Assembly (NCBI GenBank): GCA_050948665.1
Contig: JBMNEH010000001.1
Coordinates: forward strand, 682,001 to 746,000
Source of the DNA: JBMNEH01 sp050948665
GTDB lineage: Bacteria > Bacillota > Clostridia > Christensenellales > UMGS416
Reading direction: 5' to 3'
Length of the DNA stretch: 64,000 bases
A program made the translations under genes and the position numbers. The notes beneath the pieces were generated by a model. It ran no database searches. It saw only the letters and a program-made list of their open reading frames with translations, and was not told the origin of the DNA. Positions 8,921-18,105 of the stretch are shown piece after piece. Position 1 is the stretch's first letter. Each line of letters begins with the position of its first letter.

Positions 8921-10609
8921 TCATCGTTCCTGCTCCTTACTCTTTTTCTTATAAACGCTTTGCTGCGCCTGCCGCACCATCCTCCGCACGGCCTGCCGCT
9001 CCATATCCTCATGCAGCATACGGGAAACCGCCTTTTTGCTGTCAAACATCAAAAGCGGGCTGTACTTCTCGCCGTAAACCTCCTGCGCCCGGTTCTCCGC
9101 TTCCTGCTCCTTGCTGGGGCGGCTGGCCTGCCTTGCTTCATACAGCTGCACCGGGTCGAAGCCCTGTGCCTGCTCCCGAAGCCCGGCATACTCATTCAGG
9201 GCAGCGTCCAGCTCGGCGGAATATTTCTGTTCCTGTTCTTCCAACCGTTTCAGACTCTGCTCCATGGCAGCGATGTCTTTAGAGAATTTATCGGCGGCAT
9301 CTTCCTCGGTATATGCCAGCGATGCCAAAAGCATATTTTTCTCCGAGCGCAGTTCCTCTAAATCCTCTGTCAGAGCCGCAATCTTTGCCGCCAGTTCCCG
9401 GTGTCGGAACACATGGACAGCAGAGATCGCCTTTTTCTCGGAAAGCAGGCTGCGGCGCTCTTTCGTCTTATCCCGGATGTCCTTTGCCAGCTGATTGTAC
9501 TGCGTGAGGGCAGGGCGCAGCGTATTCAGCGAAGCATTCAGGCGTTCCTTGCCCTTGCGGAGATACCCCAGTTGATAGCAGAACAGCAGCAGATTTTTAC
9601 GCAGATTCTCCATAGCCTCAGCAAGCGCCGGGAGAGTATTCTTGACCGCCTGCGTCAGCTTTTTGACCTGTCCCCTCAGCTCCCGGAGCAGGGCATTGTC
9701 CGCCTTGATCTGCCGGTTCAGTTCGCACCGGTCAGAGATAATACCCTTTTTCTCCATGGCTCTGGCAACCACGCCTTCATGGACCGTAGGCCGCTCCAGC
9801 AGACCACGCTCGGCATGGCTGCGGTGGTCGATGCGTTCTTCGTGCCCGGTGCGCTCCAGATAGCGGTTTGCCACATCCGCCCATGCAGCCCGCCACAGGA
9901 CAAGCTGCTCGTCGCTGTTCCATCGTTCCGTGATGGGATTCTGCCTGCCATATTTGGTGCTTTTGGGGTACTTGGACACCCGCTCATAGCCCTGTGCCTG
10001 CGCTGCGGAAGGGGCCATATACACCTTCTTTTTGCCCACCTTGTACTGGTACTGTTTCTCCCATCCATCGGTCTGTGCCTGTTTGAACTCAGCGGCGGTA
10101 AAGCCCCGTTCCTCGCCGTCTTTGACACAGAGATATTCTTTCTCGGTCTTGTACTGCCATTTTCCCTTTTCATCCAGCGGGCGCACCGTCAGCAGGATAT
10201 GGGCATGGGGATTGTGTCCGGGAGGATACAGGTCATGGATGGCAGCATCGGCGCACATTCCGTCTGCAACAAACTGTTCCTTGATAAAATCTTGCAGGAG
10301 CTGGATTTGTTCCTCCCGGCTCAGTTCTATGGGCAGCGCCGCCACAAATTCACGGGCAAGGCGGCTGTCCTTTGCGGTTTCGGTTTCCTCCACAGCGTTC
10401 CACAGGATTTCCCGATCCTGCCACTCTGCGGGGGCGGTGGCTGGCAGAAAAACCTGCCGCCACCCAAGGCCCTGTTTGCGGGTGTAGTCATGCTGTACCC
10501 CGTCATACTCGTTGAGCATCCGGGAACAGCTCAGATAGGCCGCAGCAGCCACGGCGGAGCGTCCGGCTCCACGGCTGACTATTTTGGCCTCCAAATGATA
10601 AATCGCCAT
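8921..10609 (-). CDS. MobQ/MobA-type conjugative relaxase
   Basis: This 562-aa protein should nick the inner element's oriT and lead the strand into a recipient. It has the MobA/MobL signature: N-terminal MAIYHLEAKIVSRGAGRSAVAAAAYLS, a metal-binding three-histidine motif HNPHAHILLT (about residues 135-144), then a long helical, partly coiled-coil tail with a charged end. The tail may contact mobilization partners. The start is ATG 10609, with AAAGGACAAGGTG upstream. The oriT lies 300 bases upstream of it, as usual for MobQ systems. No coupling protein or pore genes are present in the element. Confidence 0.92.
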   Translation of the reverse strand: MAIYHLEAKIVSRGAGRSAVAAAAYLSCSRMLNEYDGVQHDYTRKQGLGWRQVFLPATAPAEWQDREILWNAVEETETAKDSRLAREFVAALPIELSREEQIQLLQDFIKEQFVADGMCADAAIHDLYPPGHNPHAHILLTVRPLDEKGKWQYKTEKEYLCVKDGEERGFTAAEFKQAQTDGWEKQYQYKVGKKKVYMAPSAAQAQGYERVSKYPKSTKYGRQNPITERWNSDEQLVLWRAAWADVANRYLERTGHEERIDHRSHAERGLLERPTVHEGVVARAMEKKGIISDRCELNRQIKADNALLRELRGQVKKLTQAVKNTLPALAEAMENLRKNLLLFCYQLGYLRKGKERLNASLNTLRPALTQYNQLAKDIRDKTKERRSLLSEKKAISAVHVFRHRELAAKIAALTEDLEELRSEKNMLLASLAYTEEDAADKFSKDIAAMEQSLKRLEEQEQKYSAELDAALNEYAGLREQAQGFDPVQLYEARQASRPSKEQEAENRAQEVYGEKYSPLLMFDSKKAVSRMLHEDMERQAVRRMVRQAQQSVYKKKSKEQER

Positions 10610-10705
10610 AAATCACCTTGTCCTTTCTGAAAGGGGTGCCCCGAAACAGGGCACCCTTGTTTTCGCTCAGTGTGTCGTGAAATACGACGCACCACCAGCA
10701 GGGGC

Positions 10706-10720
10706 GGAACGATTCGTTCC
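10706..10720. repeat. Small palindrome in the mob intergenic region
   Basis: GGAACGA-T-TCGTTCC, flanked by G and C runs that extend the pairing. It lies between the relaxase start and oriT, in a 398-base stretch (10610-11007) without genes. It may be a terminator-like element or an accessory relaxosome site. Confidence 0.4.
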
Positions 10721-10916
10721 CCCCTGTATCTGTGTCAAGCTGCCGGCGGCAGGTTGATGCAGGCAGGCGGCGGGATGGGGTGGCAATATACCACCCCTGC
10801 GCCGACTGCATGGATAAGGCTGGCAGTTTGGCAGAAATGCAGCCTTGTCCAGCGGCTCCCGCAGGAGCCGCAATCCCCCTCGGAGAGCGCACGTGCCCGA
10901 CCACCGGGAGGGCTAC

Positions 10917-10954
10917 CACCGCCTGCTTTAGCAGGTGGTGAGTAAGTGCGCCCT
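10917..10954 (+). other. oriT: Origin of transfer (oriT) of the inner element, MobQ type
   Basis: An inverted repeat (10917-10926 with 10931-10940, one mismatch, loop TTTA) is followed after two bases by TAAGTGCGCCCT at 10943-10954, then TCGGGA. This is the nick-region consensus of IncQ/pGO1-type MobQ origins, where cleavage falls within GCGC-CCT. The relaxase of the matching class is adjacent. The assignment rests on remembered consensus, not an alignment. Confidence 0.85.
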
Positions 10955-11007
10955 TCGGGATAAAAAAGAGGAAGGCCCCCGGTTTCCCGGAGACCTCCCA
11001 GCCGTTT

Positions 11008-11214
11008 TCAATCGTGTGCTGCCAGCTTTCGCCGCAGGTATTCTTCCAGATTGTCAAGCCCTACCGCCTGTACTTCCGGCAGCACTTTTTCCAGCACAGC
11101 GCCCTCCTGAATGAGCCGCCTTGTCCGGGCTTTTCGCTCCTTCACCCGGTCCCGTGCCTGGGCTTCCTCCAAGCGGTGCTTTGCCTGCAACAGTTTCTTT
11201 TCTTCACTTGTCAT
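11008..11214 (-). CDS. DUF3847-like small mobilization-associated protein
   Basis: This 68-aa protein is highly charged and helical (KLLQAKHRLEEAQARDRVKERKARTRRL) and ends LDNLEEYLRRKLAAHD. Such proteins sit between the relaxase and replication genes in Tn4451-like and related elements; the family resembles DUF3847. Its position beside oriT suggests a relaxosome accessory role, which is inference. It lies 4 bases downstream of the next minus-strand gene, so the two are probably co-transcribed. Confidence 0.6.
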   Translation of the reverse strand: MTSEEKKLLQAKHRLEEAQARDRVKERKARTRRLIQEGAVLEKVLPEVQAVGLDNLEEYLRRKLAAHD

Positions 11215-11218
11215 AGGT

Positions 11219-11431
11219 TTACCTCCGTTTCTGCCAGATCAGGTCATAGCCCAGCACATCGGCCAGCTCCACAACCTCCTTGTAGCGGATGGATTCCCGC
11301 TGGAGTTTGGCCGACAGGTTGGAAACGCTGTCCGACCAGCCGTATTCCTCATGGAGCCGGTCAACTACCTCCTGCATGGTATATCCCGCCCGGACGATCT
11401 GTGCCTTAATCTCGTTGCGTACCGTCATCAT
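11219..11431 (-). CDS. Small helix-turn-helix-like element protein
   Basis: This 70-aa protein (MMTVRNEIKAQIVRAGYTMQ...) looks like a compact XRE-type DNA-binding fold: GYTMQEVVDRLHEEYGWSDSVSNLSAKLQRESIRYKEVVELADVLGYDL matches the Cro/HTH pattern with two helices and a LADVLGYDL-like end. A good GGAGG lies 7 bases before ATG 11431. It probably regulates replication or mobilization genes of the element. No specific family is assigned with confidence. Confidence 0.6.
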   Translation of the reverse strand: MMTVRNEIKAQIVRAGYTMQEVVDRLHEEYGWSDSVSNLSAKLQRESIRYKEVVELADVLGYDLIWQKRR

Positions 11432-11820
11432 AAAAAATCCTCCTAAATTTACTTGATAAAAAAGCGAAGCCGGTACGCCCTATGGCATAACCGCTTCGCT
11501 GTGCCGTAAAAATTCCCTTGTCACCAAATCCGTTCAGAATTGCCGGTGTGATGTCCTGCCCATAGGTCGCACCTTCCGACTTTTCCGTTCCGTGTGACTT
11601 GGCTTGAAACCGTGCATTTTCCCATGATTCCATGTACCCGGTTCACCGGGACGAGAAGCACGGTTTCGTAAAATGATTTCTTCCAACCGTCAAATATTTT
11701 TCGATTCCCACTCGCCTTGATTTAGCATGGAGATTTGACCGGTGATTCTGACTACCATAGCCGCCGAATTGCTATAAAAGGTAGAACAAGGGTTAATCAA
11801 AGCGTACGTACGTACACGGT
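11432..11820. other. 389-base region without a supported gene
   Basis: Between the small HTH gene and the helicase gene. One minus-strand frame (11406-11633) is open but has no ribosome-binding site or recognisable family, and it overlaps the HTH gene. The only clear structure is the GTAC-rich inverted repeat at its right edge. It may contain the promoter for the HTH and DUF3847 genes. Confidence 0.5.
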
Positions 11821-11866
11821 TCAGCGCCGCCATTCCTCCGGCACATCTTCCGGTACGTACGTACGC
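11802..11866. repeat. GTAC-rich inverted repeat at the helicase 3' end
   Basis: Perfect 14-base arms (11802-11815 and 11853-11866), each built from repeated CGTA/GTAC units, flank the stop codon of the helicase frame. The loop is 37 bases. It may act as a transcript-end hairpin or as a binding site for replication proteins of the element. Confidence 0.6.
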
Positions 11867-13200
11867 ATCGAATCACCGGAAAACACTGATATATGATTTC
11901 TTACCAGTACCTCAATTCCCAGAAAGCCACGCACCCGCCGTCCGGCTGCGTTGGTCACATTGTTGCAGTATTCCAGATTGTAGCGGCTCTGGCAGGCGAT
12001 CAGGGCTTCGCTGAAGCTGCGGGGTTTCAGGGCAGGCAAGTTGTTCTCGGTGCAGTAAATCTGGTATGCTTCGTACAGCTCTTTGGAACTGGCGGATAGA
12101 TCGGCTTTCAGGCGAACATACCCGTCAGAATCCAGAAAATCATACACATTGTTGTTGTCTCGTTTGACTGCCTCCCGGTTCCCTCTGGTGCGCTCACTTT
12201 CGGTGAATTTGAAGTTGTTGGCGGCCAGCCGCTGCAACCCCTCAAAAGCCCAGAGCAGAATACCCTCCACCTCGGCTTTCATCTTCTCGGCCAGGTCGGG
12301 ATCATCCACACGGTCAGCCGGTTTTTCTTTCGTGGTCAGCACCAGCTGGCGGCGGTAAAATCCATCGCTCCGGTCAAACAGCGCCTGCAAATCTCCGTTG
12401 GAGAAGGCCAGCAGCCGGGCGCACATCCATCCCTGATAGCTCTGCTTGCCCTTGCGCTCCAAATCCATCTTGCCCTGGGCAGTGACGATGGATTTCACAT
12501 AGTTGGTCTGGCGCAGGGCCTCCATTCGCATATCGTCATCCACGCACAGGAGGATATGTTCCAGGTCGGCACGGGCAAACCGGTTCTCGGATATTTTCCC
12601 GATGCTGCCATCCTTCATGTTGGAGCCGAACAAAGTTCCCAGCACAGCGCCGATCTGTGACTTTCCCTCGCCGCCGCTGCCCTTAATGACCATCATCCGC
12701 TGTCCCTTATTGCTGGGAATCAGGCAGTAACCGATATATTCCTGCAAGGTGGGGATGTCCTCCGGGTAGAGCAGGCCATCCAGAAATTGCAGCCAGAGAA
12801 CAGGTTTTGGGGCGTTGGGCTTGTAGGACACGGGGAAACGGTTGCGGACGATTTTCGGCTTTCACTCCACAAAGGTTCCGTCCAGAAAAAGAGTCCCGTT
12901 GGAAAGGTGAATCCGGTCCGGCTCCGGGGGAAAATCCTCCACCAGCGCCGCCAGCTTCATCAGCTCCACAATGTTGCTGATTTTGCGGGGAATGTTGCTG
13001 ACCGCACAGCATTTCAGCTCCTCAAAAATCTCGCACCGCAGGGGGAGTTCATCGGTCACACGGCCTTCGGGCGTAAAAAAAGCCCCGTTTGTGAAGATGA
13101 TCTTGTGCGTCTGCAAGAACTCCTCACAAAACAGGGCTTCGTTGATGCTTTTTCCATCAAACCAGACGGGCATCCCGTCAAGCTGCGTTTTGTTTTTCAT
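11821..13200 (-). pseudogene. D5/P4-type primase-helicase with an in-frame TGA
   Basis: The 460-codon frame encodes an SF3/D5-type replicative helicase as found in phage P4-like and mobile-element primases. The N-terminal part starts ATG 13200 (MKNKTQLDGMPVWFDGK). The helicase core has Walker A GSGGEGKSQ and the acidic LLCVDDD motif. A TGA at 12862-12864 interrupts it in frame after LDGTFVE; KPKIVRNRFPVSYKP follows directly. The downstream 336 codons could start from a GTG at 12831 and still contain the ATPase core. So the gene is either inactive, made as two pieces, or read through. It overlaps the CHC2 primase gene by 23 bases. Confidence 0.8.
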
Positions 13201-13798
13201 GGGCGTTATCCTCCTTTTTCAGCCTGTCCAGCCGTTCCTCCAAACCGGCAATCAGGCCATCCTTGTTCAGCATTTCTACGATTTTCACCCGCTGTTCCAG
13301 TTCGGCGGCAATGAGCAAATCCGCCAGATACTCCACATAGTCCAGCATCTGGCAGGCTTCCACAAACCGGTCATCCAGAACATCTTCCGGTGTCTTGGGT
13401 GCGTACTGCGCCTTCCAGCTTTCCAGAAGATGCAGATAATCACACAGCACCCGCAGGCAGCGCACTTCTTCCTGCCGGTATGCTTTCAGCAGAGGTCGCT
13501 CCGGTTTTGGTAAGGCGATTGCCGCCGGGGGCTTGTCCGGGTCAATCCCGAAATCCTGTGCCAGCTTCTGCGCCGCCTCGTAGCTGCTCAGGTCAAACAG
13601 CCTCGTCACAAGGTCGATCACATCACCGGTGGCCCCGCAGCCGAAGCAGTAAAAATACCGTTCGTTCAGCTTCATGCTGGGGTGCCGGTCCTCATGGAAC
13701 GGGCAGCTGCACATCCCGTTTCGGTTGACTTGCAGCCCATAGTGTTCCGCCGCATCCGGCACACAAATATTCTGTTTTACCAGTTCAAAGAGTGTCAT
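13178..13798 (-). CDS. CHC2 zinc-finger DNA primase-like protein
   Basis: This 206-aa protein begins with a DnaG-type zinc-binding domain: CSCPFHEDRHPS...YFYCFGCGATGDVIDLV (about residues 30-66), which recognises template for primer synthesis. No TOPRIM catalytic domain follows, so it probably works with the adjacent helicase as a split primase. That pairing is common in Tn4451-like and Tn1549-like elements. It is upstream of and overlaps the helicase gene. The recombinase terminator at 13823-13860 separates it from the gene above. Confidence 0.85.
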   Translation of the reverse strand: MTLFELVKQNICVPDAAEHYGLQVNRNGMCSCPFHEDRHPSMKLNERYFYCFGCGATGDVIDLVTRLFDLSSYEAAQKLAQDFGIDPDKPPAAIALPKPERPLLKAYRQEEVRCLRVLCDYLHLLESWKAQYAPKTPEDVLDDRFVEACQMLDYVEYLADLLIAAELEQRVKIVEMLNKDGLIAGLEERLDRLKKEDNAHEKQNAA

Positions 13799-13822
13799 GA
13801 AAATCCCTCCGTTTCAGGGCAT

Positions 13823-13860
13823 AAAAAAAGCGGCCCGCCCGTTTTCTTTGGGCAGGCCGC
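13823..13860 (-). terminator. Terminator of the inner recombinase transcript
   Basis: On the minus strand GCGGCCTGCCC (13860-13850) pairs with GGGCGGGCCGC (13840-13830) with one mismatch. A run of seven T follows (13829-13823). It begins six bases after the recombinase stop codon. Confidence 0.8.
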
Positions 13861-13865
13861 AGTCC

Positions 13866-15785
13866 TTATGCAGTTTGTGATGCTTCCGTTTCTTTGGCTT
13901 TCCGCTTTTCCTGCCGGTAGAACTTCTCCCGGCAGGCGGGTTTGCAGAATTTAGCGTTGGGGCGGACCGACTGGAACGGCTCTCCGCAGCACTGGCATAC
14001 CAGCTGGTACGGTTCCCCCGGAATGATCAGCCCCTCAGCAATCTTCTGTTTTCGCTCCTTCTGGCGCAGGTATTTTTCGTGGTCACGGATACGCTTCTGG
14101 CGGCGCTTTTCCTCCGCAGCCAGTTCTTCCTCGGTGGGTTCAGGCATGGGCACTTCAAATTTCCCGATAAAGTTCAGGTAAATCTCGATTTCCTGCACCC
14201 GCTCCCCGGTGCTTCTGTCCGGGGCATGGACCAGAATCTTCTCCACAAATTCATGGATCATGGGGGCGGTCAGCTCGGTGAAATCCGTATATTTCTGTGC
14301 CAGCGCCAGAAAGTGGCTGGCACGGTCGGTGTCCTCGTGAAACTGGTCCAGCTGTGCCTGCTCAGAGGCAAGCAGCTGTTCCAGCTCGGCCTGTTCCTTC
14401 TCATATTCGGCACACAGCAGCTCGAACCGTTTTTCCTCCAACTTGCCCATGGCATAGGTTTCATACAACTTTTTAATCAGCACGTCCAGCTCGGCGCTGC
14501 GCCTGCGTTCTTTGGCGACCTTGCGTTTCAGCTCCTTGGCCGCTTCCTGCTGGCGAACCTGTGAAATGCTGCGAACCTTCTGAATGAATTCCTCCTTGTT
14601 CTGGATGGCATAGCTGGCAGTGGTGCGGATGGTTTCCAGAATCAGAGCGTTCAGGGCTTTGGTGCTGACGGTGTGGGAAAAACACATCTGGGTTTCACGC
14701 TCAAAGGTCAGGGTGTAGGTAGAGCAGTTATAAAAGTCAGTTCCATACTCCCGCCCGTCCTTTTTGCGCTTGCCCCGGTGGTTATACATCTTGGCTCCGC
14801 AGTCGGCGCAGAACACAAGGCCGGTCAGGGGATTGGCGACGCCGGTGGTATCTGTCCGGCGCACGGTTCGCTTCACCTGCTGGGCCAGCTGCCAGGTTTC
14901 CGGGTCAACAATGGCCTCGTGGGTGTTCTCAAAAATCAGCCAGTCGGACGGATCATTTTTTACCCGCTTATCCCGGTAGGACTTTTTGGAGGAACGGAAA
15001 TTGACGGTGTGCCCCATATACTCCGGTTTCTCCAGCATGGAGCTGACCGTGAAGCCGTACCAGTCATAGGGGCGGCTGGTGTCCACGGTGTTCTTCCGGC
15101 TGCCTCTGCCGTTTCGTGCCAGATAATAGGCGGGGCACTCCACCTTTTCCTGTGTGAGTATCTTGGCAATCTCATGGGGACCGTGCCCCTCCACAGCAAG
15201 CCGGAAGATCCGCCGCACCACGGCGGCGGCTTCCTCGTCTACCAGCCAGTGGTCCTTGTCCTCCGGGTCTTTTTTGTAGCCATAGATGGCGTTGTTGGTG
15301 GTGGGCTTGCCCGCCTTGCCTTTGACGCGGTATGCTGCTGAAACCTTTTTTGACTGGTCACGCAGATACCATTCGTTCATGATATTGAGAAAGGGCGCAA
15401 ATTCGCCGCTGTCCTGTTCCTCACTGTCGATATTATTGGCGACAGCAACAAAATGAACCCCATTCTGCCGGAACATTACCTCGGTATAAAAGCCGGTTTG
15501 CAGGTAGTTTCTGCCGATCCGACTTAGGTCCTTACACAGCAGATGGGCTACCTTTCCCGCCTCGATGTCCGCCACAAGGCGCTTCCATGCGGGACGGTCA
15601 AAGTTGCCGCCGGACCACCCATCGTCTGTGTAGTGGACGATATTGGTGTAGCCCCGCTGTACTGCATAGCTTTCGAGATAACGTTTCTGGTTCAGAATGG
15701 AGTTCGAGTCGCCCGTGAGGTCATCGTCACGGGACAGGCGCTCATAGAGCGCAGTGATTTTTTCTTCCGTCTGTCTGTTTGCCAT
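13866..15785 (-). CDS. Large serine recombinase (TnpX-like) of the inner element
   Basis: This 639-aa recombinase should integrate and excise the inner element by 2-bp-core strand exchange. The N-terminal catalytic domain has the serine motif YERLSRDD (Ser18), then GDSNSILNQ and DLSRIGRNYLQTGFYTE. The recombinase domain, a zinc ribbon (CADCGAKMYNH...CSTYTLTFERETQMC), a coiled coil and a C-terminal tail follow. The tail ends in an extra zinc-knuckle-like segment (CQCCGEPF...AKFCKPACREKFY), not present in the shorter outer recombinase. It overlaps nothing downstream and starts one base after the TnpW stop. All catalytic landmarks look intact, so the inner element may still move. Confidence 0.95.
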   Translation of the reverse strand: MANRQTEEKITALYERLSRDDDLTGDSNSILNQKRYLESYAVQRGYTNIVHYTDDGWSGGNFDRPAWKRLVADIEAGKVAHLLCKDLSRIGRNYLQTGFYTEVMFRQNGVHFVAVANNIDSEEQDSGEFAPFLNIMNEWYLRDQSKKVSAAYRVKGKAGKPTTNNAIYGYKKDPEDKDHWLVDEEAAAVVRRIFRLAVEGHGPHEIAKILTQEKVECPAYYLARNGRGSRKNTVDTSRPYDWYGFTVSSMLEKPEYMGHTVNFRSSKKSYRDKRVKNDPSDWLIFENTHEAIVDPETWQLAQQVKRTVRRTDTTGVANPLTGLVFCADCGAKMYNHRGKRKKDGREYGTDFYNCSTYTLTFERETQMCFSHTVSTKALNALILETIRTTASYAIQNKEEFIQKVRSISQVRQQEAAKELKRKVAKERRRSAELDVLIKKLYETYAMGKLEEKRFELLCAEYEKEQAELEQLLASEQAQLDQFHEDTDRASHFLALAQKYTDFTELTAPMIHEFVEKILVHAPDRSTGERVQEIEIYLNFIGKFEVPMPEPTEEELAAEEKRRQKRIRDHEKYLRQKERKQKIAEGLIIPGEPYQLVCQCCGEPFQSVRPNAKFCKPACREKFYRQEKRKAKETEASQTA

Positions 15786-15786
15786 A

Positions 15787-15990
15787 TCAGGCGCTCCTTT
15801 CAGACGGACGGCTCATTTGTGGCAGTTCCATTATACCACATTCCGGCTGGTTTGCCAGCCCGTCATTGCGGATCAGCCGCAGAATTTTATCTTCCATCGT
15901 TTCCTCGGCGGTTTCGCTGAGGTAGACACGAACTTTATAGGTGGTGTTGCCAATGTGCCGGGTTAGAAACACGGCGTTTTTATCTGCCAT
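15787..15990 (-). CDS. tnpW: TnpW family transposon-encoded protein
   Basis: This 67-aa protein (MADKNAVFLTRHIGNTTYKVRVYLSE...) matches the TnpW proteins found immediately upstream of TnpX-type recombinases in clostridial mobilizable elements. Its function is not established. It ends one base before the recombinase ATG, so the two genes are translationally linked. The start at ATG 15990 has AGAGAGG upstream. Confidence 0.8.
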   Translation of the reverse strand: MADKNAVFLTRHIGNTTYKVRVYLSETAEETMEDKILRLIRNDGLANQPECGIMELPQMSRPSERSA

Positions 15991-16252
15991 AGAACCTCTC
16001 TTTCTTGCGCTTTCGGCGCATCCGGTGTATACTGTTGTTGTAGTTCCGATGTTTGTAACCTGCGATTGTGTTACTTCTTTTTTGTGTCAAGCCTGAACAT
16101 GGCGAAAGCCCTCTTTCTCCAGCGTGAATGAGCCGATGTAACCCAAGTAACTTGTTTTTAGATTACCCTTTCACTAATAGGAGAAATCCGGGGTGCAAAA
16201 CGGAACCATTTTTGAAAAATTGAAAAATATTTTTTTGAAAAGAGGTGGGGTC

Positions 16253-17101
16253 ATGGCGTATCTGTCTGATGACGAGCTTCTGGATACCGAGGGTGGCTTC
16301 GCCGGGTGGGACGATGGGACAGGCGCAGGGGCGGAAGAAACGCTGGAACAGGCGCTTGCGGAAGAACGTCTGGCCGAGCTGGAAAGCGAGCTGGAGCAGG
16401 ACGAGCATCCCATCGACTATGAAACGGAACTGGAGGACGAGGAGGAAGAAGCCGCCCCGGTCAGTGATAAACGGCTCAAACGGGAGATGCGGGCCGAGGC
16501 CATACGGCGGCTGGAGGAAGCAGCACGCACGGAGAAGGATTTCCGGGACGTGGTGGAGGAATGGAACAAGCTGGACCGGAACCGGGAGCGCCGGGAACGG
16601 GACCATGAAAACCTCCGTGGAGATGTGCCGCTGGAATATCAGGCGGTGCCGGAACCCAAACTCATTCCCCGCTGGATGAACAACCCTACATACCGGCAAC
16701 TGATGGCCGGAAACTTTCTGGACATCCTGTTTGACTGCCCCTATGAGATGCACAACCTGACCGCTGACACCTTTATATCCCGCATGGTGGAGGAATTAAG
16801 CGAGGAACATAAGGAAGTTCTGTATTTCCTCTCTTTGCGGCTGTACAGCACCACCCGTCTTGCCGCTGTTCGTGGGCAGTCTGACCGCAACATCCGCAAG
16901 CTGCGAAAAACCATCCACAAGAAATTGCAGCGCCAGATGTATGACCATCTGTGCGGCAAACAGGAGCATGGCGGCAGCCTGACCTTGCGGGAACGCCAAT
17001 TTTTGGAGGAATACTCAAAAATCGCAAAGAAACAGGGCAAGGATGCCGTGATCCGGCGGGAGAACAAGACCAAGCGCAGAAAAAAGAAAAACCGCCCCTG
17101 A
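16253..17101 (+). CDS. Sigma-70-region-4-like regulatory protein of the inner element
   Basis: This 282-aa protein starts at ATG 16253 after GAGGTGGGG; an in-frame ATG at 16193 lacks a good site. The N-terminal half is very acidic and helical. The C-terminal half resembles region 4 of sigma-70 factors (EELSEEHKEVLYFLSLRLYSTTRLAAVRGQSDRNIRKLRKTIHKKL across about residues 180-225), including a helix-turn-helix, then a Lys/Arg-rich tail. It lacks a clear region 2, so it may be an activator rather than a true sigma factor. It is divergent from tnpW-recombinase and heads the plus-strand genes of the inner element. Confidence 0.7.
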   Translation: MAYLSDDELLDTEGGFAGWDDGTGAGAEETLEQALAEERLAELESELEQDEHPIDYETELEDEEEEAAPVSDKRLKREMRAEAIRRLEEAARTEKDFRDVVEEWNKLDRNRERRERDHENLRGDVPLEYQAVPEPKLIPRWMNNPTYRQLMAGNFLDILFDCPYEMHNLTADTFISRMVEELSEEHKEVLYFLSLRLYSTTRLAAVRGQSDRNIRKLRKTIHKKLQRQMYDHLCGKQEHGGSLTLRERQFLEEYSKIAKKQGKDAVIRRENKTKRRKKKNRP

Positions 17102-17132
17102 TAATTGGGACGATTAAGGAGAAAGGGCGTGT

Positions 17133-18029
17133 ATGATGAAAAATTTGTTTGAACAGTCCCGTTCCCATTGGGTGCGGTACGATCACTACGAGCTGAAAAC
17201 AGCGGAAGATGGCAAGCGGTACATCACCCCCGGCAAGAGTGCAAAGCCGGATGTCTACAATCCGCTGAAAGAGGCCCCCAACATTGTGCTGGATGCGCTG
17301 AATGTGGGGATGCTGATGATGGGGCGCAAGCCGGAGGCAGAAGTGGAAAAGGCGGTGATGGAGTTTGTCACCCGGTACGGCCTGCTGGGGCTGATGACCG
17401 CTCTGCCCACCACGCCGTCCTTTATGGACTATGAGGCGGTATACCTGCCCAAAAACCATTTTATCAAGGAAGAATCCATGGCGACGGACAAATATCTGTC
17501 CCTGTTTTATCCCTTTGACCAGCTGGACTTGGTGAAGAAAGGCATAGAATCTACATGGAACGTGTCCGGTGACCGGACAATGATTGCCCTGACCATGACT
17601 TTCATGGACGAGCCGATGGCGAAGAACATGAGCTTCCAGCGGGAGTATGCGGAACCCTATGACTGGGTTGCCCAGCAGTTCAAGGACTGGGCCTTTACGC
17701 TGACCACGGCCATTTTGTACTACAATGACTATGATTCCATCGACGAGGACGCACGGGGACTGTACCGCAAGGCCATGGCTGCGTTTGGTGGGATTGCCCC
17801 CAGTTACCATATCGAGCTGCTGGATAAGCCCACCATCTACTGGGATTTCCATTCGTTGCTGCTGGGCATCCAGATGATGTTCAGCTTTATGCTGGTGGAC
17901 GGTGACCAGCCCCTGCGCCTGTGCAAGCACTGCCAGAAGGTGTTCCTGGGCAGTCGGTCCAACGCCGCCTTTTGCAGCCCACGGTGCAAGAACCAGTACA
18001 ATGTCTATAAGAATCGTTCAAAAAAGTAG
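17133..18029 (+). CDS. DUF6076-like protein with a C-terminal zinc knuckle
   Basis: This 298-aa protein is not assigned to a function. It has a helical body and a C-terminal four-cysteine knuckle (LCKHCQKVFLG...AFCSPRCKNQYN) like the CGNR/DUF6076-type zinc fingers. A closely similar knuckle ends the inner element's recombinase. It lies 31 bases after the sigma-like gene with AAGGAG upstream, so they are likely co-transcribed. Two start codons (17133 and 17136) are possible. Confidence 0.65.
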   Translation: MMKNLFEQSRSHWVRYDHYELKTAEDGKRYITPGKSAKPDVYNPLKEAPNIVLDALNVGMLMMGRKPEAEVEKAVMEFVTRYGLLGLMTALPTTPSFMDYEAVYLPKNHFIKEESMATDKYLSLFYPFDQLDLVKKGIESTWNVSGDRTMIALTMTFMDEPMAKNMSFQREYAEPYDWVAQQFKDWAFTLTTAILYYNDYDSIDEDARGLYRKAMAAFGGIAPSYHIELLDKPTIYWDFHSLLLGIQMMFSFMLVDGDQPLRLCKHCQKVFLGSRSNAAFCSPRCKNQYNVYKNRSKK

Positions 18030-18105
18030 CAAAGAGACGAAGCCTAACATCTGTTTTGTCAAAAAACGTAATCTGTTCTGCAAATATTGGAGGGAGATAT
18101 CAGCT

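Noticed and set aside
11406..11633. 75-aa minus-strand frame
   Set aside because: Overlaps the HTH gene, no ribosome-binding site, composition not coding-like.
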